A DNA stretch of 35,343 nucleotides from positions 1 to 35,343 of the IMG/VR virus record IMGVR_UViG_3300032236_000281; one strand, written 5' to 3'. How positions within the stretch are numbered: position 1 is the first letter of the stretch; each line of letters begins with the position of its first letter. The notes beneath the pieces were generated by a model. The model searched no databases, had not been told where the DNA came from, and was given only the letters and a program-made list of their open reading frames with translations. This DNA comes from a virus. Below, in pieces: positions 1-7,037 of the stretch. The translations under genes were made by a program, and so were the position numbers.

Positions 1-1114
1 CAGATAAAGTATTTTGGTTGGTAGATGTGCTATCACTGTTGTTGTTAAGTTCACTAGAAATCTGATTAACTTCTTTTTGTAAATTGGATATTTCAGATAA
101 AGTATTTTGGTTATTTGTATTACCACCAATATTGGTTGCACTTTGGTTATTTGTATTACCACCAATATTGGTTGCACTTTGGTTATTTGTATTACCACCA
201 ATATTGGTTGCACTTTGGTTGGATGTGTTATCACCAATATTGGTTGCACTTTGATTGGCTATATTTTGCATCTCAATATTAGATTTTTCAGCCAATTCTT
301 TTTCTTTTAACATACGTGCATCGGCTTTTGTTGCTGGGTCCAGGCCTTGATGTTTCAATAATTGAGCAATGTTTTGACGAATAACATTCATATCTCTTGA
401 CATGCCAATTAAAGCCGTTGTATTTTTAGCAATTACATCTAAGAATGATGAACCTGTTCCTCCATCATTTGAATATGATGGTTTCTTTTCAGTTTTGACG
501 GCCGACTTTGGTGATTTCTTTTCACTAGGTGGTGGTGAAGGAATATCTTCTTCTTCATCAATTGGTTCTGGTGCATGAATACCAGTGTAGTATGTGATAT
601 CTTCTTTGGCACGACCCATTTTGGTGCCATAGGCTGTTGTTGCCATTTTACCAAGACCACCTGGTAACTTACTCAAGTAGTTCATTGGGTCTTTTAGTTT
701 CTTGAGGCTCGTCATGTAAGCACCAAAGAGGTCCTTGCCACCCCCTTTGAGTGATTCTTTGATGCCTTGACCTGACATCATTCTTTCAGAAACTAATTGG
801 GAGAACCCCTTTTGTTTGTTGACATCGGCCTGCTCATATCCAGAACCAGTTCTCATTCTACGGCGAACTGGTTTACCATTAGCACCTACTGTATAGTAGT
901 AACCATGGCTTTCTTTTGGATTAGCACGGTCATGGTAGGCATCATACTCTGGATGCTCTTTAGCTTTCTTTTTATTATCTTCAGTTTTAGCATTTTCTGA
1001 ATTTAATTGCTTAGCTAATAAGTCAGCAACTCCATCACCTTTACGTGGTTTGGTTTGCTTAGAAGCGCCTATACTACTTTTATCGACACCTTGTTTTTTC
1101 TTATCTTCTGCCAT
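1..1114 (-). CDS. Tape-measure-position tail protein (partial, 3' end outside window)
   Basis: An open frame begins with ATG at 1114-1112 and runs off the left edge with 371 codons and no stop. The start shares its A with the TAA of the preceding short frame (TAATG), which implies translational coupling. The N-terminus is Lys-rich and charged. A central block has LVSERMMSGQG, then DPMNYLSKLPGGLGKMA and GRAKEDITYYTG. A Pro/Lys/Glu linker follows, then a hydrophobic helix region (SSFLDVIAKNTTALIGMSRD). Residues 289-336 are four 12-residue Asn-rich units (SATNIGGNTNNQ type), followed by predicted coiled coil (EISNLQKEVNQISSEL). I did not recognise the family with certainty. The role is inferred from position, because tape measure genes normally follow the tail assembly chaperones. 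A baseplate hub-associated structural protein is the alternative. Confidence 0.6.
   Translation of the reverse strand, partial: MAEDKKKQGVDKSSIGASKQTKPRKGDGVADLLAKQLNSENAKTEDNKKKAKEHPEYDAYHDRANPKESHGYYYTVGANGKPVRRRMRTGSGYEQADVNKQKGFSQLVSERMMSGQGIKESLKGGGKDLFGAYMTSLKKLKDPMNYLSKLPGGLGKMATTAYGTKMGRAKEDITYYTGIHAPEPIDEEEDIPSPPPSEKKSPKSAVKTEKKPSYSNDGGTGSSFLDVIAKNTTALIGMSRDMNVIRQNIAQLLKHQGLDPATKADARMLKEKELAEKSNIEMQNIANQSATNIGDNTSNQSATNIGGNTNNQSATNIGGNTNNQSATNIGGNTNNQNTLSEISNLQKEVNQISSELNNNSDSTSTNQNTLS
107..250 (-). repeat. Four tandem 36-bp repeats inside the tape-measure-position gene
   Basis: Units lie at 107-142, 143-178, 179-214 and 215-250. The first three are essentially identical and the fourth has several substitutions. 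Each encodes 12 residues in frame (SATNIGGNTNNQ type). A partial echo of the flank (cagataaagtattttggtt) occurs at 1-19 and again at 94-112, so a larger repeat order may continue beyond the window. Confidence 0.9.
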
Positions 1115-1311
1115 TACCGTTTTCTCTCAGCATTTTTCTGTTTAATTTTTTCATTCTCAGCTTCAACGTACTGAATTAGCAACGCAACGTAAATGTCACG
1201 TTCCCAAGGCATCATATTTTCAAGTTCTTCAAGGCTATAGTGATGGTGTTGCATTAGTGAGAAATTAGTTTTATAATAATTTCCCAATGTATCATAACGA
1301 AAGGTTACCCA
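1114..1311 (-). CDS. gp51-position short frame, likely the -1 frameshift extension of the gp26-like protein
   Basis: Read in the -1 frame after the slippery T7 run, this gives 65 residues (WVTFRYDTLGNYYKTNF, then an HHHYSLEELENMMPWERDIY segment and a charged helix ending NAERKR) before TAA at 1116-1114. The first ATG in this frame is at 1254-1252 and would give only 46 residues. That ATG has no visible Shine-Dalgarno sequence, and the conserved-looking part begins upstream of it, which favours expression by frameshifting. The stop overlaps the next gene's ATG. In T4, genes 26 and 51 are adjacent baseplate hub assembly factors. In lambda-type phages the equivalent slot holds a frameshifted tail assembly chaperone. 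A separately initiated 46-aa protein remains possible. Confidence 0.6.
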   Translation of the reverse strand, partial: WVTFRYDTLGNYYKTNFSLMQHHHYSLEELENMMPWERDIYVALLIQYVEAENEKIKQKNAERKR

Positions 1312-2030
1312 AAAAAACTTTGAAGCCCTTGTAACTCAATTTTGTGGTCAAATCCACATTTCTTACATTTAATATCTACAACTTTATCAAGTTTAGGTAA
1401 ATTGTCAATAAAGAATTCAATTTTCTCAAATTGTTCTTTGGTCATAGACTCAATAAAATTTAATAATTCTTCTTGTGAAACTTCATTAGCATAATATAAT
1501 GTATCATTATCGTATACATAATCAATACATTCTAACACAAGTTTAAAAGCTGAATCTGTGGCAGAATCATTTGATTTAATTTTCTTAGATACCTCAAAAT
1601 TAGGGTATCTCATCTTAATACCAACAGAATCAGAAATCTTAATTAAATCCGAACCTTCTGGTGGTTGTGTTACATTGACATTTAAAATATCAAAATTAAC
1701 ATCCATTAAGTTACCACACTTTTCACCGTTTACTTCATTCTCACATTTATATCGGCTGTCTACAACTTCACCAACAGACCTTGCTCTTAAATTTAAGAAA
1801 TAATATTCAATGTCAACTAAAGGTAAAGTGTCGATGTTTACATCTGACAAATTACAATTATTCAAAATCATTTGAATGTTATTTTCAATTTCTTTTTCAT
1901 CTTTTGATTCCATTGCTATCAATAGAATCTTCTGTTCTTTGACCAAAAAAGGTCTAAATTTCAATTGTACTTGTGATATCGGCAGTGTAATTTCATACAC
2001 TGGAGTATCAATCTTGGGTAAAGCCATCAT
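1305..2030 (-). CDS. 26: gp26-like baseplate hub assembly protein / tail chaperone (T4_baseplate family)
   Basis: The protein is 241 aa (T4 gp26 is about 208). It starts MMALPKIDTP, continues with a segment typical of this family (ITLPISQVQLKFRPFLVKEQ, then KILLIAMES) and has an acidic middle. Two cysteine pairs (C in YKCENEVNGEKCG and C in IKCKKCG) look like a split four-Cys zinc site. The family acts in hub assembly in T4 and probably as a chaperone rather than a virion part. A strong AGGAG lies just upstream of the first of two consecutive ATGs. The gene ends in QSFFG-stop across the slippery T7 run, so a 305-aa fusion with the next frame is predicted as a minor product. Confidence 0.75.
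   Translation of the reverse strand: MMALPKIDTPVYEITLPISQVQLKFRPFLVKEQKILLIAMESKDEKEIENNIQMILNNCNLSDVNIDTLPLVDIEYYFLNLRARSVGEVVDSRYKCENEVNGEKCGNLMDVNFDILNVNVTQPPEGSDLIKISDSVGIKMRYPNFEVSKKIKSNDSATDSAFKLVLECIDYVYDNDTLYYANEVSQEELLNFIESMTKEQFEKIEFFIDNLPKLDKVVDIKCKKCGFDHKIELQGLQSFFG
1311..1317 (-). other. Candidate programmed -1 ribosomal frameshift site (T TTT TTT)
   Basis: The zero-frame codons are AGT TTT TTT GGG TAA, so the heptamer T TTT TTT fits the X XXY YYZ rule exactly. The zero-frame stop is two codons downstream. A -1 slip continues as TGG GTA ACC TTT CGT and stays open for 65 codons to 1114. A weak flanking pairing (GTTAC upstream, GTAAC downstream) was seen, but there is no convincing pseudoknot. 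Confidence 0.6.
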
Positions 2031-2059
2031 CTTCTCCTATAATAAAACATCAAACAAAA

Positions 2060-2791
2060 TTATAAATTCATTCCACCTATAAACTGATTCGTATATGTTG
2101 TTGCTTGGTCAACCAATGGTGATGGTTGTGACATCAAATTCATACCACCTATAAACTGATTTGTGTAACTGGCCGCTTGGTCATTAATTGTATCTTGTAC
2201 AGAACTACTGCCAGATGGATTGCCAGCTGGACCACCAACTGTTGGTGTTGATGCAACTGCTTGTTGGTCTGGTGTTATAATTTCAATACTTTGCCAATAA
2301 CGATATGTAAATACCACACTTAATTTGTGATATACAGTTTCGTTTGACCAATCCAAATCTAATTGATTAACCAATAATGGAAAAGCATCAATCAATTTGA
2401 CAGCATATGAAACTTCATTTGCTACATCATATTGGGAAATGGTGATATCTGATACATAATTTTTTTTATATTCCATGTTCCAAGTTTCTGATGGGTTAAT
2501 CAATTCTAACCAATTATCAAAAGCTTTCTTTTCTTTCATACTATCTGAAACAATAAAAGTCATGGTTATGTCATCGTAAGAAGTTCTATGTGGAAACTTT
2601 TCAGATGGGCCATAAATTCGTAAGTCGGCCGTTTCGATTGTACGGCCAGGCATATTAGACATCTCACATCTCATTGCAAGAGTTTCGGTGGAAATAGCAC
2701 CTGCCACTTTTGATGGCAATTTTATTAATACATTAAATTTTGAAGGTCTAGCTAAGTCACTAGTGAAACTGGCTAAAAATTTGTCTATCAT
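2060..2791 (-). CDS. gp19-family tail tube protein (gp54 junction or gp19 tube role)
   Basis: 243 aa. The first ~170 residues follow the T4 gp19/gp54 tube-fold pattern: RPSKFNVLIKLP near the N-terminus, a CEMSNMPGRTIET segment, a YGPSEKFPHRTSYDD block, FDNWLELI, YVSDITISQYD, IDAFPLLVNQLDLDWS and a final VVFTYRYWQ strand. This fold stacks as hexameric rings in the tail tube, or starts the tube on the baseplate. After about residue 175 there is a Pro/Ser/Gly linker and two copies of a DQA-SYTNQFIGGMNL-like segment. The ATG overlaps the upstream gene's stop (ATGA). In T4 gene 54 lies beside 48, so gp54 is plausible here, but the short length fits gp19 plus a tail. I cannot separate the two without a search. 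Confidence 0.7.
   Translation of the reverse strand: MIDKFLASFTSDLARPSKFNVLIKLPSKVAGAISTETLAMRCEMSNMPGRTIETADLRIYGPSEKFPHRTSYDDITMTFIVSDSMKEKKAFDNWLELINPSETWNMEYKKNYVSDITISQYDVANEVSYAVKLIDAFPLLVNQLDLDWSNETVYHKLSVVFTYRYWQSIEIITPDQQAVASTPTVGGPAGNPSGSSSVQDTINDQAASYTNQFIGGMNLMSQPSPLVDQATTYTNQFIGGMNL
2062..2185 (-). repeat. C-terminal duplicated segment of the gp19-family protein
   Basis: Two imperfect copies encode DQA(A/T)(S/T)YTNQFIGGMNL, separated by a short MSQPSPLV linker. The second copy ends at the stop codon. The DNA copies share most bases (both contain ccacctataaactgatt). Confidence 0.8.
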
Positions 2792-3438
2792 GTTTGTCCT
2801 ATTACGTGTGCTGTATTGGCATGTTGAGTATGCCCTCTAATTTCCATAACAGAATCTTGCCACACTTCTTGAGCTCTCGCCTTTTGGAACTGTTGAGTTG
2901 GTAACATTACCGCAGTTTCCCATTCTTCAGGCTGAACTTTTAAAATCTTACTTGCAATGTTTGAATATAGATATCTTTTCAAACAAGGTCTAAATTCTTT
3001 ATAACGCTTAGTTGCGTCCAAAATATCATAACTTATTCTTACTTTGATTGGGTCATCACTTTCATTGACAACGGCTTTAGCCATCAATTTGTCCATGAAA
3101 CCCGCTCTAATTCTTGGTGGCAAATAATGTAAATTTAACCCCAAGAAACCATCATTATACCGTTGAAGAGGTATGACTAAAGGAAAAGCATCCCAATAAG
3201 TCAACTTATCTGCCGTTTTAGCATCATAATAGTAATAATATAAACCACCAATCAAAAATTTATTGGTGTTTCTACTTGTTTCTTTTCTGATTTGATTAGC
3301 TAATGCTATTGGATTACGTAAATTGTTAATTTTACTTGTAAACCATCTTAGTGATTCTTTTGAATATCTATCATATCCAAGACCACTACGTTGATGTGCC
3401 AAATCAGTTAATTTTGAAGGTTTTATATTTGTAGCCAT
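2788..3438 (-). CDS. Conserved-looking structural protein of unknown function
   Basis: 216 aa, not confidently recognised. The N-terminal third is basic and helical (YDRYSKESLRWFTSKINNL). The centre is rich in aromatics: a YYYYYDAKTADKLTYWDAFP block, then VIPLQRYNDGFLGLNLHYLP and a PPRIRAGFMDKLM helix. The C-terminal part is basic (KRYKEFRPCLKRYLYS). There is no signal peptide or membrane segment. It lies between the gp4-like nuclease and the gp19-family gene and overlaps the latter by ATGA, so it is probably made with them and acts in tail or neck assembly. I have a memory of this aromatic block in T4-like phages of water bacteria but cannot assign a T4 gene number. Confidence 0.6.
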   Translation of the reverse strand: MATNIKPSKLTDLAHQRSGLGYDRYSKESLRWFTSKINNLRNPIALANQIRKETSRNTNKFLIGGLYYYYYDAKTADKLTYWDAFPLVIPLQRYNDGFLGLNLHYLPPRIRAGFMDKLMAKAVVNESDDPIKVRISYDILDATKRYKEFRPCLKRYLYSNIASKILKVQPEEWETAVMLPTQQFQKARAQEVWQDSVMEIRGHTQHANTAHVIGQT

Positions 3439-3450
3439 ACTCTATTTATG

Positions 3451-3891
3451 TTATATTCCCAAATGGTCTTCTGTTAAAATCTTAAATTCCCAACCTCTAT
3501 CTTTACAATATTCTTCTGCATACTTCCACTTTGCCTGGTTCACAGACCATGTTACAACCTCATTGATGTATTGCTTGGTGATTCTTTTCTTGACCTGAGG
3601 TTCGGTGGCCTGCTTCTTAGGCTTAACCTCCCATAGATAAGACTTGAGTTTACCATCATTCGTTTTCACTTGAACATAGAAATCCACAAAATATCGATGC
3701 CACCTATTATCCACTGGTGATATGTATGGAACAACTATTTCTTCGGAAGACCATGAGATGATACCTGGATTCTTATCCAACCATATCATTACTTTCTTCT
3801 CCCACAGTGAACGGTAGACGATATTCTTATAATCGCCTTTGTATTTTTGAGGATTTACAGGAGTAAATATACCTTTGTAATTTTTCGTCAT
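3451..3891 (-). CDS. 4: gp4-type head completion protein, PD-(D/E)xK nuclease-like
   Basis: 146 aa, close to T4 gp4 (150 aa). The motifs are YRSLWEKKVMIWLDKNP, FVDFYVQ with Asp70, and LWEVKPKK with Glu88 and Lys90. Together these give the D...ExK layout of TnsA-like endonuclease folds. gp4 (gp50/4) acts at the end of DNA packaging so that filled heads can join tails. Gene context (beside tail completion genes, first gene of the leftward unit) fits. The start ATG at 3891-3889 is immediately followed by the divergent promoter gap. Confidence 0.82.
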   Translation of the reverse strand: MTKNYKGIFTPVNPQKYKGDYKNIVYRSLWEKKVMIWLDKNPGIISWSSEEIVVPYISPVDNRWHRYFVDFYVQVKTNDGKLKSYLWEVKPKKQATEPQVKKRITKQYINEVVTWSVNQAKWKYAEEYCKDRGWEFKILTEDHLGI

Positions 3892-3896
3892 AAATA
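3889..3896 (+). promoter_or_regulatory. Candidate late promoter CATAAATA for the gp48 operon
   Basis: It matches the T4 late -10 octamer TATAAATA at 7 of 8 positions and overlaps the first codon of the divergent gp4 gene. A start of transcription 6-7 bases downstream would leave a leader of about 22 bases before the gp48 ATG. Confidence 0.4.
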
Positions 3897-3924
3897 GTAT
3901 ATATATTTAATTTCAAAGCGAATT
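3892..3924. promoter_or_regulatory. Divergent intergenic gap between the leftward and rightward late units
   Basis: This AT-rich 33-bp spacer separates gp4 (leftward) and gp48 (rightward). Any promoters for the two units must lie in or near it. On the minus strand the best match to the T4 late octamer is ATTAAATA (3911-3904, 6 of 8), too close to the gp4 start to be convincing. Confidence 0.4.
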
Positions 3925-4914
3925 ATGGCTAACATTCCTTTTTCACAAAACGCTAAGCAAACGATTAATGGTCCATTGAAAGACCTTTATTCTAGTGCCT
4001 ATGACTTTTCGAACCTATATTATCCTAGAGATTTAGGTTCTTCTGCTCGTGGTCATTATATTAATTTCTATATTAACGTAGCTGAAAACACCAAGTATAT
4101 GGGTTCTGGTGGATATAATGTTGGAACTGGCCAAGTGGCAGTATTAGATGCGGGTGGTAGAACTGCAATCAATCAAGGTAATCAAGCATCTTCTGTTCCT
4201 TTAGGAATTGGAACGTTTCAACAAACAAAACAATCATTGGGTTCCGTCAGAAAGACAAAAAGAATTACTCAGGCGATTGCCCTTTATATGCCAGAAAGTA
4301 TTAATGTATCTTATAATGCTGAATGGCAACAAGAAAGTTTAACAAGTGCTTTGGGAGATAGGGGCAAATATGGCGCTTTAGCTTCAAACCTCAATCCTTT
4401 TTCAAACAAAACAGGTTCCGGTGTTTCGGCTCAATTAGCTGAAATTGCTGCTGAACAGGGAGTATTTGGAAATGGTACCGGAATAGTTGACTTTGCTGTT
4501 TTTGCTACTGGTTTTGCTGCTAACCCACAATTAGAAGTCTTATTTAAAGGTACTGAAATGAGAACCTTTTCTTTTGATTTCTTATTTTCACCATATGATG
4601 CAAATGAAGCACAAAATGTTTTAAATATTATTAAAACTTTAAGATTTCATCAAGCACCAGAAGTTGTAACTGCAACTGCTGGTCGTTTCTTTGTGCCACC
4701 TTCTGAATTTGATATTGACTTCTTGTTCAATGGTCAAATTAATAAAAACATTCATCAAATTGGTACTGTCGTATTGACAGGTATGAATGTCGATTATTCA
4801 CCTAATGGATGGTCTACATTCAATAATGGTATGCCAACACATATTAAAATGAGTTTACAATTCACTGAAACTGAAATTGTTACTAAACAACGAGTTGCAC
4901 AGGACAATTACTAA
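3925..4914 (+). CDS. 48: gp48-like baseplate tail tube cap
   Basis: 329 aa (T4 gp48 is 364). The N-terminal block LYYPRDLGSSARGHYINFYI is typical of gp48 proteins of aquatic T4-like phages. The middle is Gly/Ala-rich with a KTKRITQAIALYMPE segment. The C-terminal half carries the tube-like strands (FKGTEMRTFSFDFLFSP, then RFFVPPSEFDIDFLF and VVLTGMNVDYSPNGW) and ends in an ITEIV-type strand. gp48 sits on the hub and starts tube polymerisation with gp54. It is the first gene of the rightward unit, and its TAA overlaps the next ATG (TAATG). Confidence 0.78.
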   Translation: MANIPFSQNAKQTINGPLKDLYSSAYDFSNLYYPRDLGSSARGHYINFYINVAENTKYMGSGGYNVGTGQVAVLDAGGRTAINQGNQASSVPLGIGTFQQTKQSLGSVRKTKRITQAIALYMPESINVSYNAEWQQESLTSALGDRGKYGALASNLNPFSNKTGSGVSAQLAEIAAEQGVFGNGTGIVDFAVFATGFAANPQLEVLFKGTEMRTFSFDFLFSPYDANEAQNVLNIIKTLRFHQAPEVVTATAGRFFVPPSEFDIDFLFNGQINKNIHQIGTVVLTGMNVDYSPNGWSTFNNGMPTHIKMSLQFTETEIVTKQRVAQDNY

Positions 4915-5660
4915 TGTCAAGATATTTCAATTATTTTCCAAAGTTGCTGTATACAACCAACAATACAACTTCGATTGTTACTGATTTATTAACAAGACCG
5001 GCGTTAATACAAGATATCTTAGATAATACTTCATTGTATTATGAATATGATGTCCAAGAAGGTGACACTCCAGAAATTGTTGCTTCAAGATACTACGGAG
5101 ATGCAGAGTTACATTGGGTTATATTAATAGTCAATCAAATTACTGACCCATTTTATGATTGGCCAATGTCATATCAACAATTTGTCGCTTTCATTAATGA
5201 AAAATATGGTTCACAAGCTAATGCTTTGGAATTAGTACACCATTATGAACGTATCAATACATCTATTGACGGTGGTTCAAAACAATCAACTGTTGGAACA
5301 TATAGTATTCCGGTTACTATTCCATTTAGAAATTTAGGTAATGTAGATACTTTTAGTGAATTGCCCGTTGATGCTGAGTTAGGTGATGCCTATCAAACAC
5401 TTGACACTGAGTTGTTATATGTATGGGATGGTGTTAAATGGTTTGTGGAGTTGGCATTTAATGAATACAATTCTATCATTGAATCGACTACAACAAAAGC
5501 TATTGGTAATACTACTGTGACTGAAACTATTTCAAAACAAGAAGTTAGATGTTTTGATTACGAAAACACTTTGAATGAATCTAAACGTACAATAAAATTG
5601 ATTAAGAGTTCAATTATCGCTGATGTGAAGAACCAATTTATAAATTTAATGAAGGCTTAA
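4914..5660 (+). CDS. 53: gp53-like baseplate wedge protein
   Basis: 248 aa (T4 gp53 is 196). The N-terminus MSRYFNYFPKLLY and a LysM-like block (YDVQEGDTPEIVASRYYGD followed by LHWVILIVNQITDPFYDWPM) are typical of the Gp53 family. gp53 is a wedge component that helps join wedges around the hub. The middle (residues ~110-170) is an acidic extension with WDGVKWFVELAF that T4 gp53 appears to lack. The gene overlaps gp48 by one base and ends two bases before gp27. Confidence 0.85.
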   Translation: MSRYFNYFPKLLYTTNNTTSIVTDLLTRPALIQDILDNTSLYYEYDVQEGDTPEIVASRYYGDAELHWVILIVNQITDPFYDWPMSYQQFVAFINEKYGSQANALELVHHYERINTSIDGGSKQSTVGTYSIPVTIPFRNLGNVDTFSELPVDAELGDAYQTLDTELLYVWDGVKWFVELAFNEYNSIIESTTTKAIGNTTVTETISKQEVRCFDYENTLNESKRTIKLIKSSIIADVKNQFINLMKA

Positions 5661-5663
5661 TGA

Positions 5664-7037
5664 ATGGCCGCTATAGATAATACCCAATTATACCCACAAG
5701 ACTTTTTGCTTGATACTTGTAAGGTTGTGACTGCGTTGGCACAACCAACTGAAATAAGACCGGTTGTATTATATTTAAATTATTATGAAGATTTGTATAA
5801 TAATTTCATTACTGGTGATGTCACTATCAACGATTCTATTGGTTTGTTATCCAGTTTATCTATAACTGGACAAGATTATCTTATCTTAGGTTTCTCCAAA
5901 CCTGGAAGTACCCAAAAATTAGAAAAAACATTTAGAATTTTTAAAGTAACTGATAGACATATCGTTAACAATCAAAACGAAAACTATACATTACATTTCT
6001 GTTCTGAAGAGGCCATTCTATCGGAACAATATAAAGTTAGCAAATCATATAATAATATGAAAGTGTCTGACATTGTATACAATATTGCTAACACTCAACT
6101 TGCAATTGCTAATACTAAATTATTAACTACCAATGTTGAACCAACAAAAGGTGTTAGAAATATTGTTATTCCAAGCATGAAACCATTTGAAGCAATCAAC
6201 TGGTTATGCACTCAGGCTATTTCAGATAAAACAAAAACTGTAGGTTCTACATATTTCTTTTATGAGAATTTATATGGTTACAATTTTAAATCATTACAAG
6301 CTTTGTATACTAATCCTGTATATGATGTATACAAATATGAACCTAAGAATTTAACTATGCCTGATGATGCTAGATTGCAAGACTTAAGTGCAGAAGCGAA
6401 AAACGTAATTGGGTATGAATTTGTATCAAACTTCAATTCACTTGGAATGATTACACACGGTGCTTATGCTAATCGATTAATTGCAATTGATTTGTTAAGT
6501 TTAAAGTATACAGTAAATGATTTTGATTATTTAAAATACTACGGCCAAGGCGAAAGTTTGAATCAATATCCATTACTCGCTAACAATCAAAATAGATTTG
6601 TTCAAAATGCTAATACAACTTATCAATCAGTTTTAAAAACTGCGGTGACTAATACAGGTGATTCAACTTATAACGCTTACATTAAAAAAAGACAACCATC
6701 TATTAAAGATGTGAATGTAGAATCTACAATCCCATATAGAACTGCTCAGATACCAGAAATTAACGCAATTAAATATAAGATAAGTATACCTGGTGATCCA
6801 TATATGACAGTGGGTAATATCATTACATTTAATTTGCCAGAGATAGTTAAAACGTCAGATGATAAACCGTCAGATAAGTATTACTCAGGTAATTATTTGG
6901 TAACGGCAGTTAGACATACAATTGATGTAGAAAATAAGTTTATTACTATGATGGAAATCTCTAAAGAGAGTTTACCTAACCCTTATCCAGACCCCGATAA
7001 TACGTTACAAGCGTGGAAAGCAATTAGGAGTAAATAA
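5664..7037 (+). CDS. 27: gp27-like baseplate hub protein
   Basis: 457 aa (T4 gp27 is 391). The sequence has the hub pattern: YLNYYEDLYNNFITGDVTIN, then LPL-like GQDYLILGFSKPG, KTFRIFKVTDR and the line YTLHFCSEEAI, followed by a KVSDIVYNIA helix, KPFEAINWLCTQAI and TYFFYENLYGYNFKS. The C-terminal strands include SIPGDPYMTVGNIITFNLPE and YLVTAVRHTIDV. It should form the trimeric ring to which gp5 attaches. A GAAGG at 5651-5655 supports the ATG at 5664 rather than the out-of-frame ATG at 5660. It lies directly before gp5 with a TAATG overlap, which supports the pairing. Confidence 0.75.
   Translation: MAAIDNTQLYPQDFLLDTCKVVTALAQPTEIRPVVLYLNYYEDLYNNFITGDVTINDSIGLLSSLSITGQDYLILGFSKPGSTQKLEKTFRIFKVTDRHIVNNQNENYTLHFCSEEAILSEQYKVSKSYNNMKVSDIVYNIANTQLAIANTKLLTTNVEPTKGVRNIVIPSMKPFEAINWLCTQAISDKTKTVGSTYFFYENLYGYNFKSLQALYTNPVYDVYKYEPKNLTMPDDARLQDLSAEAKNVIGYEFVSNFNSLGMITHGAYANRLIAIDLLSLKYTVNDFDYLKYYGQGESLNQYPLLANNQNRFVQNANTTYQSVLKTAVTNTGDSTYNAYIKKRQPSIKDVNVESTIPYRTAQIPEINAIKYKISIPGDPYMTVGNIITFNLPEIVKTSDDKPSDKYYSGNYLVTAVRHTIDVENKFITMMEISKESLPNPYPDPDNTLQAWKAIRSK

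Noticed and set aside
107-250. 36-bp repeats that resemble a CRISPR array
   Set aside because: The units are contiguous with no spacers, and they encode an in-frame 12-residue repeat of the minus-strand gene.
107-310. Plus-strand open frame with repeated VICITTNIGCTL
   Set aside because: It is the antisense shadow of the tandem repeats in the minus-strand gene.
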